From assembly GCF_000764305.2 (NCBI RefSeq), contig NW_025939768.1:117535-181534 (forward strand): DNA of 64,000 bases, read 5' to 3'. The position numbers and the translations under genes are program-made. Of the stretch, positions 1 to 11,716 are shown piece by piece. This stretch comes from Hyalella azteca (taxonomy: Eukaryota; Arthropoda; Malacostraca; Amphipoda; Hyalellidae). The notes beneath the pieces were generated by a model. It was not told the DNA's origin, made no database searches, and was given only the letters and a program-made list of their open reading frames with translations. How positions within the stretch are numbered: position 1 is the first letter of the stretch; every line of letters begins with the position of its first letter.

Positions 1-3000
1 GATGTAGAGATCCCGAAAACACACATCAAACGACCGGCTTGCCTGAGCTGCATTGGATGGACGCACTCAAGAAGAATCTCCAGAATTCTGCAGCGATCTG
101 CCAAAATTCGACGAAGGCCGGGAATTGTGCGGAGCTGCGCCGACAAAGGCCTGTTCTAAGAGGTCCTATCAAAATACGGCCCGCTGACCGCACCTTTCAA
201 TATCGTAGCAATAATATTTACCAGACCTCGCGCACACACGAATATTGGATGCGACCAAAGCTCAAGAATGCCGCTTCTCCAGCTATATTCCGTCAGTAAT
301 GATAACATAGACTTCAGCACCACAGTCATATAATCAGTATCAATTATTATTATACTTCCGGAAAGCACCTCGAACAAGGTTATTTCCGGCTGATGAAGTT
401 GATTATTCAAATGAAATAAATCTACATGTATAGTCACACATATTGGTGAGTTACACCTTGAGCTAGACATTTTTGAGCAATTTTGCGAACAAGTGCTTCA
501 ATTATGAAAGGTATTGAATTAGAGTATTTAAAACCTGAGGAGTAAAGTAAATAATTGTAAAAAGGATACTGTGAATATCTTCATTTGTTTTGCTCTGCGC
601 TGTAGAGCAAATACAGTACAAGAGCGTCGGGTAAAGGCTGTAACTTAATTAAAAACCTCAAGGCCGAATGCTGCAGAGAGTCTGCGGAAGGCTTTCTCCC
701 ATCTTCGTTACATTTCGCTGCAAGTTTAATAATTGCAGATGACAAATAATTTTACCTTACAAATTAGAGAATACGAAAAATTCGTTGAAAATATTTTGTG
801 CGAAAATTTAAAAGCCTTTCTGATCTCGTGTTTGTGCATCTAATTTTCATGCAGAGATTAAAAACTACGGAAATGAATGATGAGAGGCAAAATGCATTAC
901 TTTAAAATTTAAATAGTTTGGGAAAGACTCAATGTTCACCATGTGCATTCGTTCGATTCATAAAAATTACCATGTTTATTTATTATGTTTTGTTAGAAAT
1001 TGTATTTTTCTTTTGCATTACATTGAAATGCTTGGCTGTGTTGACAACTGAAAAAACACCAAATAAAAACCAGTTCATGAGTTTATAATAAAAGTATTTA
1101 ATGAATTTGAATTTACATACATATAGCCATTTTTATGTATATATATTCTTAATATCTTGTGTTTCACAGGAAGCATATCTACTAAATAAAATTTTGGGCA
1201 TATACTTTTTTATCATACACTTTCAATATGTTACTTATATTGTACGGTAGAATTTAATCATATGTGACTTCATTCAATCATATTACAAGTGTTAAGATTC
1301 CTGTACTTCAACAGTCCGACATCTTGATCTACCAAGGCCAGTAGAATAATATAATAAATAAATCAAGATCTGTTCGAATATAATCAGTATATATGTATAG
1401 AACATATTTTTGACATATGTTTATATAGCCTATATGAGTTGTGCGGTAAAGTTAAATAATATAATACAAAATAAGAAACAAACATAAATTTGTTCTAACA
1501 TTCAACCATCCTGGCCTTATTTTGTTCTGGACTTGATGTTAATTAATATAATATTACTATATTGAGGGACGATTATTTTAATAATATTAGTATTTTAACA
1601 AAATTTCGGTTAGCTATCACCTAAATTTATACAAAGGCGAAAATGGCTTCCTCTTTGAGTTACTTCCTCGTCTTAATGCATAATGTGAAAAATTTTAATT
1701 TTGAAGAAGTTATTCACATGACCTGCGTTAATCAACGTATATAAGGAATGCTTTTTATTACGAAGAGCATATCAATTGTAGTTTACGTTTAATTGGTTTG
1801 CTGTGCTTTTCTTGCCGCACGTTGTTGTCATTACAGTTTATTATTTGATTACTTATTACAAGTAATTATTAAGATTACATCTTCCACTTGGGTGTGGGGA
1901 CATGTTTGTGCTACATTTCTGCGCACATACTTTCAAAAAAAGTTAAGAGATCGTAAGTTCAGCAGCCAATCATTGACGGCCTTTCAAGCGAAATCCACCA
2001 ATCATAGACAAGAAAATAGAGCGTAAGTACTTACGTTCACTTAGCGAGTTATGAAAGTATGGCCCCTGTACCGTTCTAAAAATTACGCGACTGCTCAGCG
2101 TAATTTAAATTAAATTAAAGGAAGTTTAATTTATATTCATAATTTAAGGAACTTCCTTTAATTTTGAATCATAATACCAAGTCATTATAATTATGTAGGA
2201 ACTCGGATCAAGATTTTATTTAACTATAGAAAGTGCAGGTGCTATATTTGTGCTTATTTCAATAATATACCCACCATGCCTGAAGGAATATATATATTAA
2301 TTTTTACCACGTTTCGCCACGTTGAATTTCATGATTTGAAATACTGAGGGAATTTCTAATACGCTTGTCAATCATACACACGTGCACTTTTTTGCAATAG
2401 CTTAAATTTGTTTCATTCTACTGGATAATCGATCATCAAGCATGCTTGTGTTTAATATTTTTAGCGACTCACAAGCAAAACTTCAGTTTTTTGCATCATT
2501 GCTCAATATATGCTCTGAAATTATTGTGAAACGTTTATCAAAGTTATTAATTCTTTAGTAAATGTTGGAATTTGTTAATCAGTAACGAGATATACAAGTT
2601 AGCATGTGTTTGGATTAACGAATAATGAATAATAGGAACGAATTCTTGCATCGATCGTCATGCAGTTTAAACCATGTGACTTGTTCTAAATTTTAGATTC
2701 ATGTTTTATTTTAGTTCACCAGAGCTTGAATCCTGCAATAGTGTAAAAAAATTGATGACCTCAGTCTCATCCTCCCTTTTTAGGAACTGGTTGTTGGTAT
2801 TCAAAAGAAATTGAAAACGCAAGAATCAATTCTTTATTTTTAATTTAGTAAGTTACCGTTGTTATCTTTTATCACTTATAGCTATTCCCGGTAGACAAAT
2901 AACAACATTCGATTAATTGTTATCTTCCCTTCATTAGGTGTTCTCCTTGGACTAATAACAATAGGAATAAAAATGTGTTATCCTTGGAATAATATATGAT

Positions 3001-6000
3001 TATCAATGAGTTCCTTCATATATGCACCGCATGATCGCAGTATTTACATGATGTCCAAAGCTCTTTTTCCAGTTCTCTCTTGCAGCTCTAATCGGCAGGC
3101 ATTGATAGCATATATAGACTAATTCGGAAATTCTAAAGTTATTACCCCGATCACTGCTCTTAATGTCACCCCATTAAACCAACTCGACTGCGTCGAACCG
3201 TTTAAAATACTTACGCTTCATTGGTTCAGGTTAAAAAATACGAATTCTGGAAGAGGAAATTGAGAACGTTTCCTATTGGTGCGCATGAAGATGAGTTGGA
3301 CCAATGCACGACCTTGCTTCAAAAGTGCCTTGTGAGTTATTCTTCAAGATAGCCTCACAGTAAGTCATGGAAGGGATTCCTGCTTGTTTTTTAATCACAT
3401 AATCGTATTTTATGACTACAAAATAATTAAATCTCATCTGAGGATTATTTGTACTAGATATACTTTATTTAAAAATAAAATCAGTTCGTTAAGTTGAAAT
3501 TTAATTGACATTTTCTGCGTTCTCGTGACTGTGAACTGCCATTGGTGGAACATTGAACTATGGAAAGTCCCCACACTGCTAAGGCGCGGCCTGGAACTCA
3601 CGTGTTCTCTATTGGCTGGAATTGTAGTCTGGACCTGTGAATGGCGGACGCGGTGCATTCCAGACGCGACCGCCAACTGTAGTGCTCGAACTGGGAGCTG
3701 TTCACATGAAGAGACAAACTCTTCTTTTTGACCCTTCCGTACTCACGTTTATTCATAAGATTAATTTTCGCAAATTAGGTATATCTACACAACTTATTCA
3801 CTAGATTTAAATTTTCGCTATTAATTTTCGCCAATTATATCTACACAACTAATTCACTAGATTTAAATTTTCGCTATTACCAATCAAATCTAAAGTAGCA
3901 CTTATGCGCGCATGTGAATACATTTAGAATCGTACCACAAACTACGACACAACAAATCAAATTCGATGTCGACTGTTTTGTTATATTATTTTGGCCAAAA
4001 TGATTATTTAAAATTATCAGCAAAATATTGTTAATATTACTAGACAAACATTTGATCTACAGTCCATACTGCATGTGTCAGTAACCCGAATTAACAATCA
4101 ATCAAATTGCCTGTCAAATCGTGTCATACAATTTAGGCTTACATTACTCAAATAGTCATTAGAGAAATAATAATAATTGAATAACTACGATGGTATACAT
4201 TAATCATTAAATATAACAAATATTTTTTTCATGATTCAGTAAATATATCGTTTAAAATAATTCAACGGAAAATATTTAAAGCAAACTTGATGAATGCATG
4301 CACCGCGCGTTGCGTATATACAGATGCTGCATGATTGTCCATGATGCATACACTGACGATCCTTTGATACAACATGTATGCGTGTGTGTGGCGTCTAGTC
4401 ATTTGATGACTAGTCACATTTGAACAGACATTCATCTGAAAAAAATTGTGCCATACAAATAGAGTATTCGGAAGTTAATCAAACAAAAGAAAACATAGTT
4501 AGGATTCTGATCAATTAATTTCATCTGATCATGTGTGCCATGTATGTTCTTTTACTCAACATTATTTTGCATCATCAATCAAACTGCGCGTTCTGTAAAC
4601 TTATATTTAAATGTATTCACATGTTTCTTTGCTAATCTTTCACAACATAACAACTCTAATGAGATTAATACTAAACTCATACCAATTTAAATTAAAAGTG
4701 CATTCAAACTCAAACAGCTTTATCTCGCATCGTATCCAAGAATAATGTGCTTTTGTGCTTCCGAATTCTATTTATTTAATCGTTCATTATGTTCATATTT
4801 GTTTCATATTTTCTTCGAAAAATCTTATACATATTTTTCAAAGTTCGTGGAGGCATTTAAAGCTAGACAACACAAATTCAAAAGGCATATCGGGGCACGC
4901 ACCCTCGATCAACCTACGTATGGCGCCGGGATTTTGCTTCGGGTATTTATTGCATGAAACCTATGTTAAGTTGGCGTATTTTCTTGTCCTGAAGACTGTG
5001 AGTTCGAGCACAGCCAACAAAGATTGGCAAATGAAGAAAGAAAATTAGAAATTATACGAAATAATAACCTTTCTATATACTGTTTCAGTAAAAACTTTGC
5101 AACCCTTTTTATCATAGCCTATTAAGTTGCAACTTTTATTTCAGAGCATAAATGTGAAATCTGAATGAATGATCTCTATGAATGAAATACGTAGTTAGTT
5201 TCATTAGCGAATCTTAATTTATAAATCGGTGAATTCATCCATCAAGAGGTACGGCACTTAATAAACTTGTATAATCACACGCATTTCATCTTTTACAGTA
5301 CGGTATAAATATTTCCTTACAAGGGCATACATTCTATTACTCTTTAGAATATGTATCGGATTTCAAGGCACTTAAACATTGTAGGTGGTGAGGTTATTTT
5401 GGAGCAAGCATTGCACAAATTTTCGGATCAAAATAACTTATTGTTATTTTTGCAAGCAAAAAGGTTAAATTTAATGACTGCTGTATTGATTATAATTATT
5501 TTCATGATTAAATTTTTATGACATCCCAACTATAGAAAAGTTCTTCTGTTGTCTCAATCTCCCATGGATTATGTCTGTGTGTACTACAATAAAATAATAG
5601 GAGGATTTCATTTCATTGAAATAGATTACAACAATGAATCAAATACTCAACAATTCGTTAAAATCTAATTATGTTGATATAAAGGTAAAAAATTGCCATT
5701 TTTGTAATAATTTACATTACATTCTTGTTGCTTCTTTTTTTACATCCGCTGTCCTTCTTTTGCACGGATTTGATTGTGGGTGGAGTCCAATGTGGCGCGA
5801 GACGTGAATAGATGTTTAATGTTGACGTTTCCCTGCGGCCGTAGGCCCAGGGCCGGGTAGCCGATTAAGCCGGTGCCATAATGCTTCATAATTTAACAGT
5901 GTGAGTCGGTTATACGAATCAAAAATTGTCATTTATTCGTCTTTTTTTTGCTAATTCTCACACTGTAGAGTGTAGCCTCGCCATCCAGATCCAGCCCAGG

Positions 6001-6195
6001 CTGCCCATGGCCGGGCCATGGGCAATGGGCATGCCAGCCCCATCCTTAAACGTTACTCGTTAGTTCACTTAGTTGTTAACTTGTTCTTATGTTGTTTGCT
6101 CTTGTTACGTCATTGTTTATGATTGTTGAGCAAGCTGCTTGTGCAGCAGTAGAAAATTTGGCAATAGCCAGTACTAGCCACTGCCAGTCTGCCAG
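1..6195. other. AT-rich intergenic region, no gene recognised
   Basis: No open frame here resembles a protein I know and none carries exon-like splice signals. The longest frames are under 110 codons and look random. The stretch holds a 60-bp tandem duplication (3760-3878) and a G+C-richer patch around 5816-6055 with short repeats of GGCCGGG and CCCATGG. A second G+C-richer patch around 3525-3700 contains an ATTGG box, but I cannot assign a promoter to it. Confidence 0.5.
3760..3878. repeat. 60-bp tandem duplication
   Basis: Two copies of a unit beginning ATTAATTTTCGC and ending AAATTTTCGCT lie head to tail with a few differences. No coding content is visible. Confidence 0.85.
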
Positions 6196-6619
6196 ACTGC
6201 CACTGCTATATCAATAAAGGAAAAACAACTAAAAATCACAAAAATGTAAATTTTTCTACATCTAGTCATCTACATTATCTACAAAGTTAACAAAGGAAGA
6301 GGAGGATATCAGTAATCAGAGTACTGTTAGTAATGGATGAGTACACTGGCTACACTCTGCATGCTTCAAATCAAATGTTTTAAGATTGTTTTATTTTAAT
6401 GGTCCCATTTGTCCCAGATTACCCCATTCCTAAGGCCAGGGGTACCTAATTAGGGATGCTTTTATTTTGCATGTGACACATTACAAATAGCATATCATAA
6501 TATCATATGGAATTTTTTAGGAGATGCCATACAATAACTTAATAAGCTGAATAGCCTTCAGTGCCCCTCACAAAGGCCTTTAAAATGAGTCTAAACCCAT
6601 GGTCAGGAAGATGTGCCAG

Positions 6620-6808
6620 CATAGTGGCAAAGCAGAGAGTTTTTTTAGACTCTTCCTCAACCTCAAGTTCATTTTTGAGTCCTATAAGTAGACCAGTAAA
6701 GTCTCTTGGATACCAGCATTATCATGCATAAGAAATCTGTTAAAATCTTGACTAAACGAGGAAATTAAAAATGAACTGATTCTAAAAAATCACTGGTTTG
6801 CCACTATG
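6620..6808 (+). mobile_element. Element G, 189-bp hAT-like MITE inside element C
   Basis: Terminal inverted repeats CATAGTGGCAAA at both ends, flanked by the 8-bp direct repeat TGTGCCAG (6612-6619 and 6809-6816). Removing the element and one repeat restores the continuous C sequence seen at 7091-7120, which proves the insertion. It is too short to encode a protein. hAT membership is inferred from the duplication length. Confidence 0.8.
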
Positions 6809-6899
6809 TGTGCCAGGTGCGTGGGAATTTATTTTGTCATTTTAACGACCTGCGCGGTGCGCCGTACTATGCTGGTAAAAAAATGCGCTGTGCGCCGTA

Positions 6900-7470
6900 C
6901 CGTAAACTGGGGTAACTTTGACCACTTTTTTTTCAAAATGATGCCATTTTTTTACTAGATAAGTTAAACTTAAAATGAAACAAGCAAAATACAGGTCTAT
7001 ACTCTAGCTTTACTGACCATAAATTGCTGGCTCCTGCCTCTCATAGTTTTGATGTAATTTAAAAAAAAGTGATGGTCTTTGTTATCCCAGCCATGGTCAG
7101 GAAGATGTGCCAGGTGCGCGGGAATTTATTTTGTCATTTTAACGACCTGCGCGGTGCGCCGTACCATGTCGGTAAAAAAATGCGCCGTGCGCCGTACTTT
7201 AGAATGCTAAAATAGTTCTACTATTTTAGTCGACAATATACGCAAGTATATTGACTACGCGAGTCGAACTGACAATAAACTATGACACTTTTCTAAAATT
7301 TGTCTTTTGCATATGTAACTAGAAGAGTTCTACTACAATGCATCAAAACCTGGAGTTATTTTACCAAAAAATAATCTATGTCGAATAGTTTTTGAGTTTT
7401 AGGGGTTTTTGTTAAAAAAACAAAAAGTGGTCAAAGTTACCCTGCCTGTCAAAGTAACCCCATTTTACGG
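6900..7470 (+). mobile_element. Family B TA-flanked MITE, copy B1, inside element C
   Basis: Begins CGTAAACTGGGGTAACTTTG and ends with its near inverse CCCCATTTTACGG, flanked by TA (6898-6899 and 7471-7472). It interrupts element C at a TGCGCCGTAC motif. It carries a partial second C copy starting at 7091 (CCATGGTCAGG). The TA target and terminal repeats fit Tc1/mariner/pogo-type transposition, which is an inference. No transposase. Confidence 0.75.
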
Positions 7471-8475
7471 TACTTTAGAAAGCTAAAATAGTTCTACTAT
7501 TTTAGTCGACTACGCAAATAGTTCTACGAATAGTTCTACTATTTTAGTCGACAATATACGCGAGTATATTGACTACGCGAGTCGAACTGACAATAATAAA
7601 ATGTAAGACATGTCTGGGTTACTTCTGACTCTTCCGCTTGTCCGCCTTGCCGGATACGGAACGCAGGTACGGTAATCGTAAACTGCGGCTGTTATACATA
7701 TTACATACGAAATGTAAACAGACGGTGTTCAGTGTTTCCATATGAATTTGGAGAAAATTTCTTCTAAAATAAAGTTCTAGATTTCTCATTCACCAAATTT
7801 CCGTATCAAGAAAAATCATATATTATTGAAAGATAATTAAAAGCATACTGTACTGAGACCTGAGTATTGTGAGTATTACGTCTGTTCCTCCACAAACTGC
7901 TCGTGTGCGGCAGCGCGACATAGAATTGATGGCCGGGATTGCACGAACACGTGTGCGAAGATAATCAATTTTCATTACATTGCGCCAACTGTGCACAGCA
8001 ATAGCTTAAAAAAAGTGAAAATGTGCTGGAAAATTCACCGAAAACATACATCATCCTGAGTGTGGGTCTAAACTTGTTTATTAAATGTTTAATGATAAGA
8101 AGTTATTTACAAAAAATGCTCAAAAACTGTCCCTTTCTAACCTGTTTGGCAGCGCCAGCAGCCATAAAATTTCAAATTTACAAAAATACGCATATGGATG
8201 ATATGGCTTTCCAGTCCTGATATTCCAAAGGAGTATTGTTTTCCAAATTTTGGTGACTTGATATATACATTTTCTCTTGTCCAATATCAATGCAACTTAT
8301 GTTGTCACAGTACTTGTCACTTGTGTCATCAGCTTGATTAGAAACTATTTTTCACATGAACAAAACTAGGAAAAATAAAATAGTTTTCTTGAATTATGTG
8401 TTATTCAACCCCTACCAATCATAGTTGTAATCAGTTTTATCCTGTTTTTATTGATAAAAGGCTAGTTAAGTACTA

Positions 8476-10231
8476 TCGTCAATCGGGGCTACTCGGGACG
8501 GGCGGGGCTACTCGGGACAGTCCTCCGACATGGCATGAAACTGTTATAGTAGCAAAACTAATTAGAATATTGCAAAACGAAATATAGTGGCGTAAACATC
8601 AACATTTTTCCTATCTATGTAGTATAAACAAAGTTGAAAAATACTACATTTAATAGCTTTGAAAGAAATGGTGAAAAACGCTATTTTGAAAAGTTACTTC
8701 TGCTAAGGTCTGTAGCCAATAAAATATTTGCTGTATTAAAAAATTTTACTTACATAGGAGATGCACCCAGGTGTCGGCTTGAAAACGTAATTGACTGAAT
8801 TGTCCTATCTCATTGAAAAAAATGGCGGCTATTTCCGCACAGCGGGGCTACTCGGCCCCCCCCCCCCGGGGCTATTTGGGACACCCCCAAAAACGCATTT
8901 ACAGTAGAACCTCAGTAAGCAAAGGGTCCAGTTAAGAAAAACAATGGATTAAAAACAAAGAATATTGATTACATTTACCTTGCTTGGCAAAAAAAATTTC
9001 ACTTATCGAAAAATTAGTGCATCATTGGTTGTCTCAAAATTGTACATAGAATGCTATATATAAAATTGTGCACCGGGCATCATAGAATGAAAAGTAATTG
9101 ACCTAAACTACAATTTATTTTTCCAAAATATATGATGGTTGTCACTAAAACATTCCTTTCTGTCTCAGGTATGTTTTTCACAATCTTTTTTTATAGTAAA
9201 TTCATTCAACCCAATTAAAATGGCGCATAAACGAGCACTATTGTGCTTGCCATGTCCGTCTGTCTGTCTGTCCGTCCATCTGTTGGTTCGTCTGTGAACT
9301 CAAGTTTTTGTCGACGAGAAAATGCGCTCTCTGTCACTCACTGCAGTGAGTACTGAGTTATATTTTTTATAGTAAATTCACTCAACCGAATTAAAATGGT
9401 GTGAAATTACAAGCCGTCCTGTGAGCTTACAGATACAGAAAAAATACTATAAGGCTGCTGATATGAAGCTTGCAGTGGACAAGGTTGTTGTAAATGCTCA
9501 ATGGCATGTTCATGGATAGGGTAATATCCCATTAATACTGGATATTACATTCTTTCGAGCCAACACAGAATTCTTCATACATGCATGCAAGCTCCACTTA
9601 ATGCTATGTTTACAGTAATATCACATCAATAATATGGTATGGTCAACTGGGGTGACTTTGGCTGCGTTTTTTATTTTCTTTTGCAAACAAAAGCGGGGTC
9701 ATAAACGATGGCCAAAGTCACTCTGGCGTTTATGACCTTGTTTACGACCCCGGCATTTACGACCCCGTTTTTGTTTGCAAAACAAAATCAAAAACACAGC
9801 CAAAGTCACCCCAGTTGAGGGTAATTAATGTTTATGGTAATATCATCAATAAAGGAAAAACAAGTAAAAATCACTGAAAATGTCATTTATTCTACCTCTA
9901 CATCATCTACAATGAAAGAGGAGGACTTCAGAGTACTGTTAGTAATGGATGAGTACACTATTCATGCTTCAAATATTTTAAAATGAAGTTTTATTGCAAG
10001 TGTCCCAAGTAGCCTTGTTCAACGGGGCTACTCGGGACACTCTTTTTTTTTTTGCTTCTGGCACCTTAGGAATAGCATATGGAATTTTTTTGACAATGCC
10101 ATTTGATAGCCCTTGCAAAGAGCTATAAAATGAACCTAAACTTGTTTATGAAACGTTTCATCCTAAGAAGTTATTAACAGTTATTAACAAAAAAAATGCT
10201 CAAAACTGCCCAGAGTAGCCCCGGTTGACGG
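8476..10231 (+). mobile_element. Family A DNA transposon, copy A1
   Basis: Ends are TCGTCAATCGGGGCTACTCG and, reversed, CCGTCAACCGGGGCTACTCT, flanked by TA (8474-8475 and 10232-10233). The motif GGGGCTACTCGGGAC is repeated in tandem just inside the left end and recurs near 8843 and 10024. It contains a repeat-F copy (about 9226-9365) and MITE D. Its right TA is also the left TA of copy A2. No transposase frame is visible. Confidence 0.75.
9640..9821. mobile_element. Element D, 182-bp palindromic TA-flanked MITE inside A1
   Basis: The outer arms pair GTCAACTGGGGTGACTTTGG with CCAAAGTCACCCCAGTTGAG. The inner parts also pair (AAAGCGGGGTC with GACCCCG). TA flanks both ends (9638-9639 and 9822-9823). 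As single strand it would fold into a long hairpin. Confidence 0.8.
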
Positions 10232-11184
10232 TACTGTCAAATGGGGTAATAAGGGACGGTTTTGAGCGTTTTTTGTTAATAACTTCTTACCATGAAACAT
10301 TCATAAACAAGTTTTAGCTCATTTTATAGCTCTTTGTGAGGGCTATTGAATGTCATCTTCAAAAAAAATTCCATATGCTATTTGTAAGGTGCCAGATGCA
10401 AAATAAAACTGTCCTGAATTACCCCTAACCCCTGGGAACAGGGCAATCCATGCCATTGAGCATTTACAACAACCTTGTCCACTGCAAGCTTCATAGCAGC
10501 AGCTGTATAGCATTCCTTCTGTATCTGTAAGCTTACAGGATGGCATGTAATTTCACACCATTTTAATTAGGTTAGGGGACCGGCTACCCCTAAATTTTCA
10601 ATTTTGGCATTTTTCGGTTTTTGTGCTCATCTCAAAGCTTACTTTCTGACGCATCAAACGGTACCAGAATCTCTCTACGTTGAAAAATGATTTCGTGATA
10701 GCTTCCTGAAGGGGGGCGGTTTTGAGGGCCTTTCCCCTGAGGTGGAGGGGGGAAAAATGAGAAAAATGGGAAAAATGCGCATAAAAAAACTATGGGGAAA
10801 ATGAGAAAAATGATTATCAAATCGATAGGTATGGTCTTTACAAATCGAATGATACTGTAAAATGGGGTAACTTTGACCACTTTTTTTTTCATAATGATGC
10901 CATTTTTTTATTAGATAAGTTAAACTTAAATTGAAACATGCAAAATATAGGTCTATACTCTAGCTTTACTCACCATAAATTGCTGGCTCCTGCCTCTCAT
11001 AGTTTTGATGTAATTTCAAAAAAAGTGATGGTCTTTGTTACCCCAGCTCTTGGGGTTTCTTTGACCGGGTGGTAAAATCAATTTTATTTTTTTGGTAAAA
11101 TAACTCCGAATCACTCAAGGTTGTGGTGCATTGTAGTAGAACTCTTCTAGTTACATATGCAAAAGACAAATTTTAGGAAAGTGT

Positions 11185-11490
11185 CATAGTTTGCAAATGG
11201 GGGGCAATGGGCGAAATGTGACCACCTAATGGCAGCTGTGACGGGGTAACATAAACCGGTTTGGAAATTAAGTTGAAATTACCCTATATAAGAGTCTGTA
11301 GAGTCTGAAACATGAAGAAAAAAGCATTAATAGGTGTATCAAACATAAAATATGTTAAATAGGTACCTATGGTAATTTTAACTTAATTTCCAAGCCGGTC
11401 AATGTTACTCCGTCACGGCTGCCATTAGGTGGTCAAAGTTACCCCATTGGGGGGCGGCGCCCCCCATTTGTAAACTATGACACTTTTCTA
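11185..11490. repeat. Fold-back segment inside B2
   Basis: The stretch around 11187-11290 is an imperfect inverted copy of 11360-11488. GTCATAGTTTGCAAATGGGG pairs with the inverse of CCCCCCATTTGTAAACTATG, and AATTAAGTTGAAATTACC pairs with GGTAATTTTAACTTAATT. It could be a further MITE, but I cannot define a target duplication. Confidence 0.6.
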
Positions 11491-11716
11491 AAATTTGTCT
11501 TTTGCATATGTAACTAGAAGAGTTCTACTACAATGCATCAAAACCTGGAGTTATTTTACCAAAAAAAGGCTGCCATTAGGTGGTCAAAGTTACCCCATTG
11601 GGGGGCAGCGCCCCCCATTTGCAAACTGACACTTTCCCAAAATTTGTCTTTTGCATATGTAACTAGAAGAGTTCTACTACAGTGCATCAAAACCTGGAGT
11701 TATTTTACCAAAAAAT
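11418..11716. repeat. 150-bp tandem duplication inside B2
   Basis: Two copies start with GGCTGCCATTAGGTGGTCAA at 11418 and 11568 and run through AACCTGGAGTTATTTTACC. They differ at only a few positions, so the duplication is fairly recent. Confidence 0.8.

Larger units (their letters stand above)
6597..8065 (+). mobile_element. Element C, 8-bp target duplication (hAT-like), inserted into A0
   Basis: Flanked by the identical 8-mer GTCTAAAC (6589-6596 and 8066-8073). The ends are imperfect inverted repeats: the left reads CCATGGTCAGGAAGATGT and the right, reversed, reads CCACACTCAGGATGATGT. An 8-bp duplication fits the hAT superfamily, but other 8-bp-duplicating families cannot be excluded. 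The interior has unusual TGCGCCGTAC repeats and no transposase. It is itself interrupted by element G and by B1. Confidence 0.65.
6208..8150 (+). mobile_element. Family A DNA transposon, partial copy A0, split by a later insertion
   Basis: The left piece (about 6208-6596) matches the interior of copy A1 near 9840-10150, sharing TCAATAAAGGAAAAAC and GAGTACTGTTAGTAATGG. The right piece (8066-8150) continues the same family with ATGCTCAAAA and a decayed right end resembling CCTGTTTGACAG. The two pieces are separated by element C and joined by an 8-bp duplication, GTCTAAAC. The left end of A0 is missing or too diverged to place. No transposase is visible, so it is non-autonomous. Confidence 0.7.

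Noticed and set aside
39..299. 86-codon open frame at the window start
   Set aside because: Somewhat G+C-rich and open, but no domain and no splice context; could be part of a repeat.
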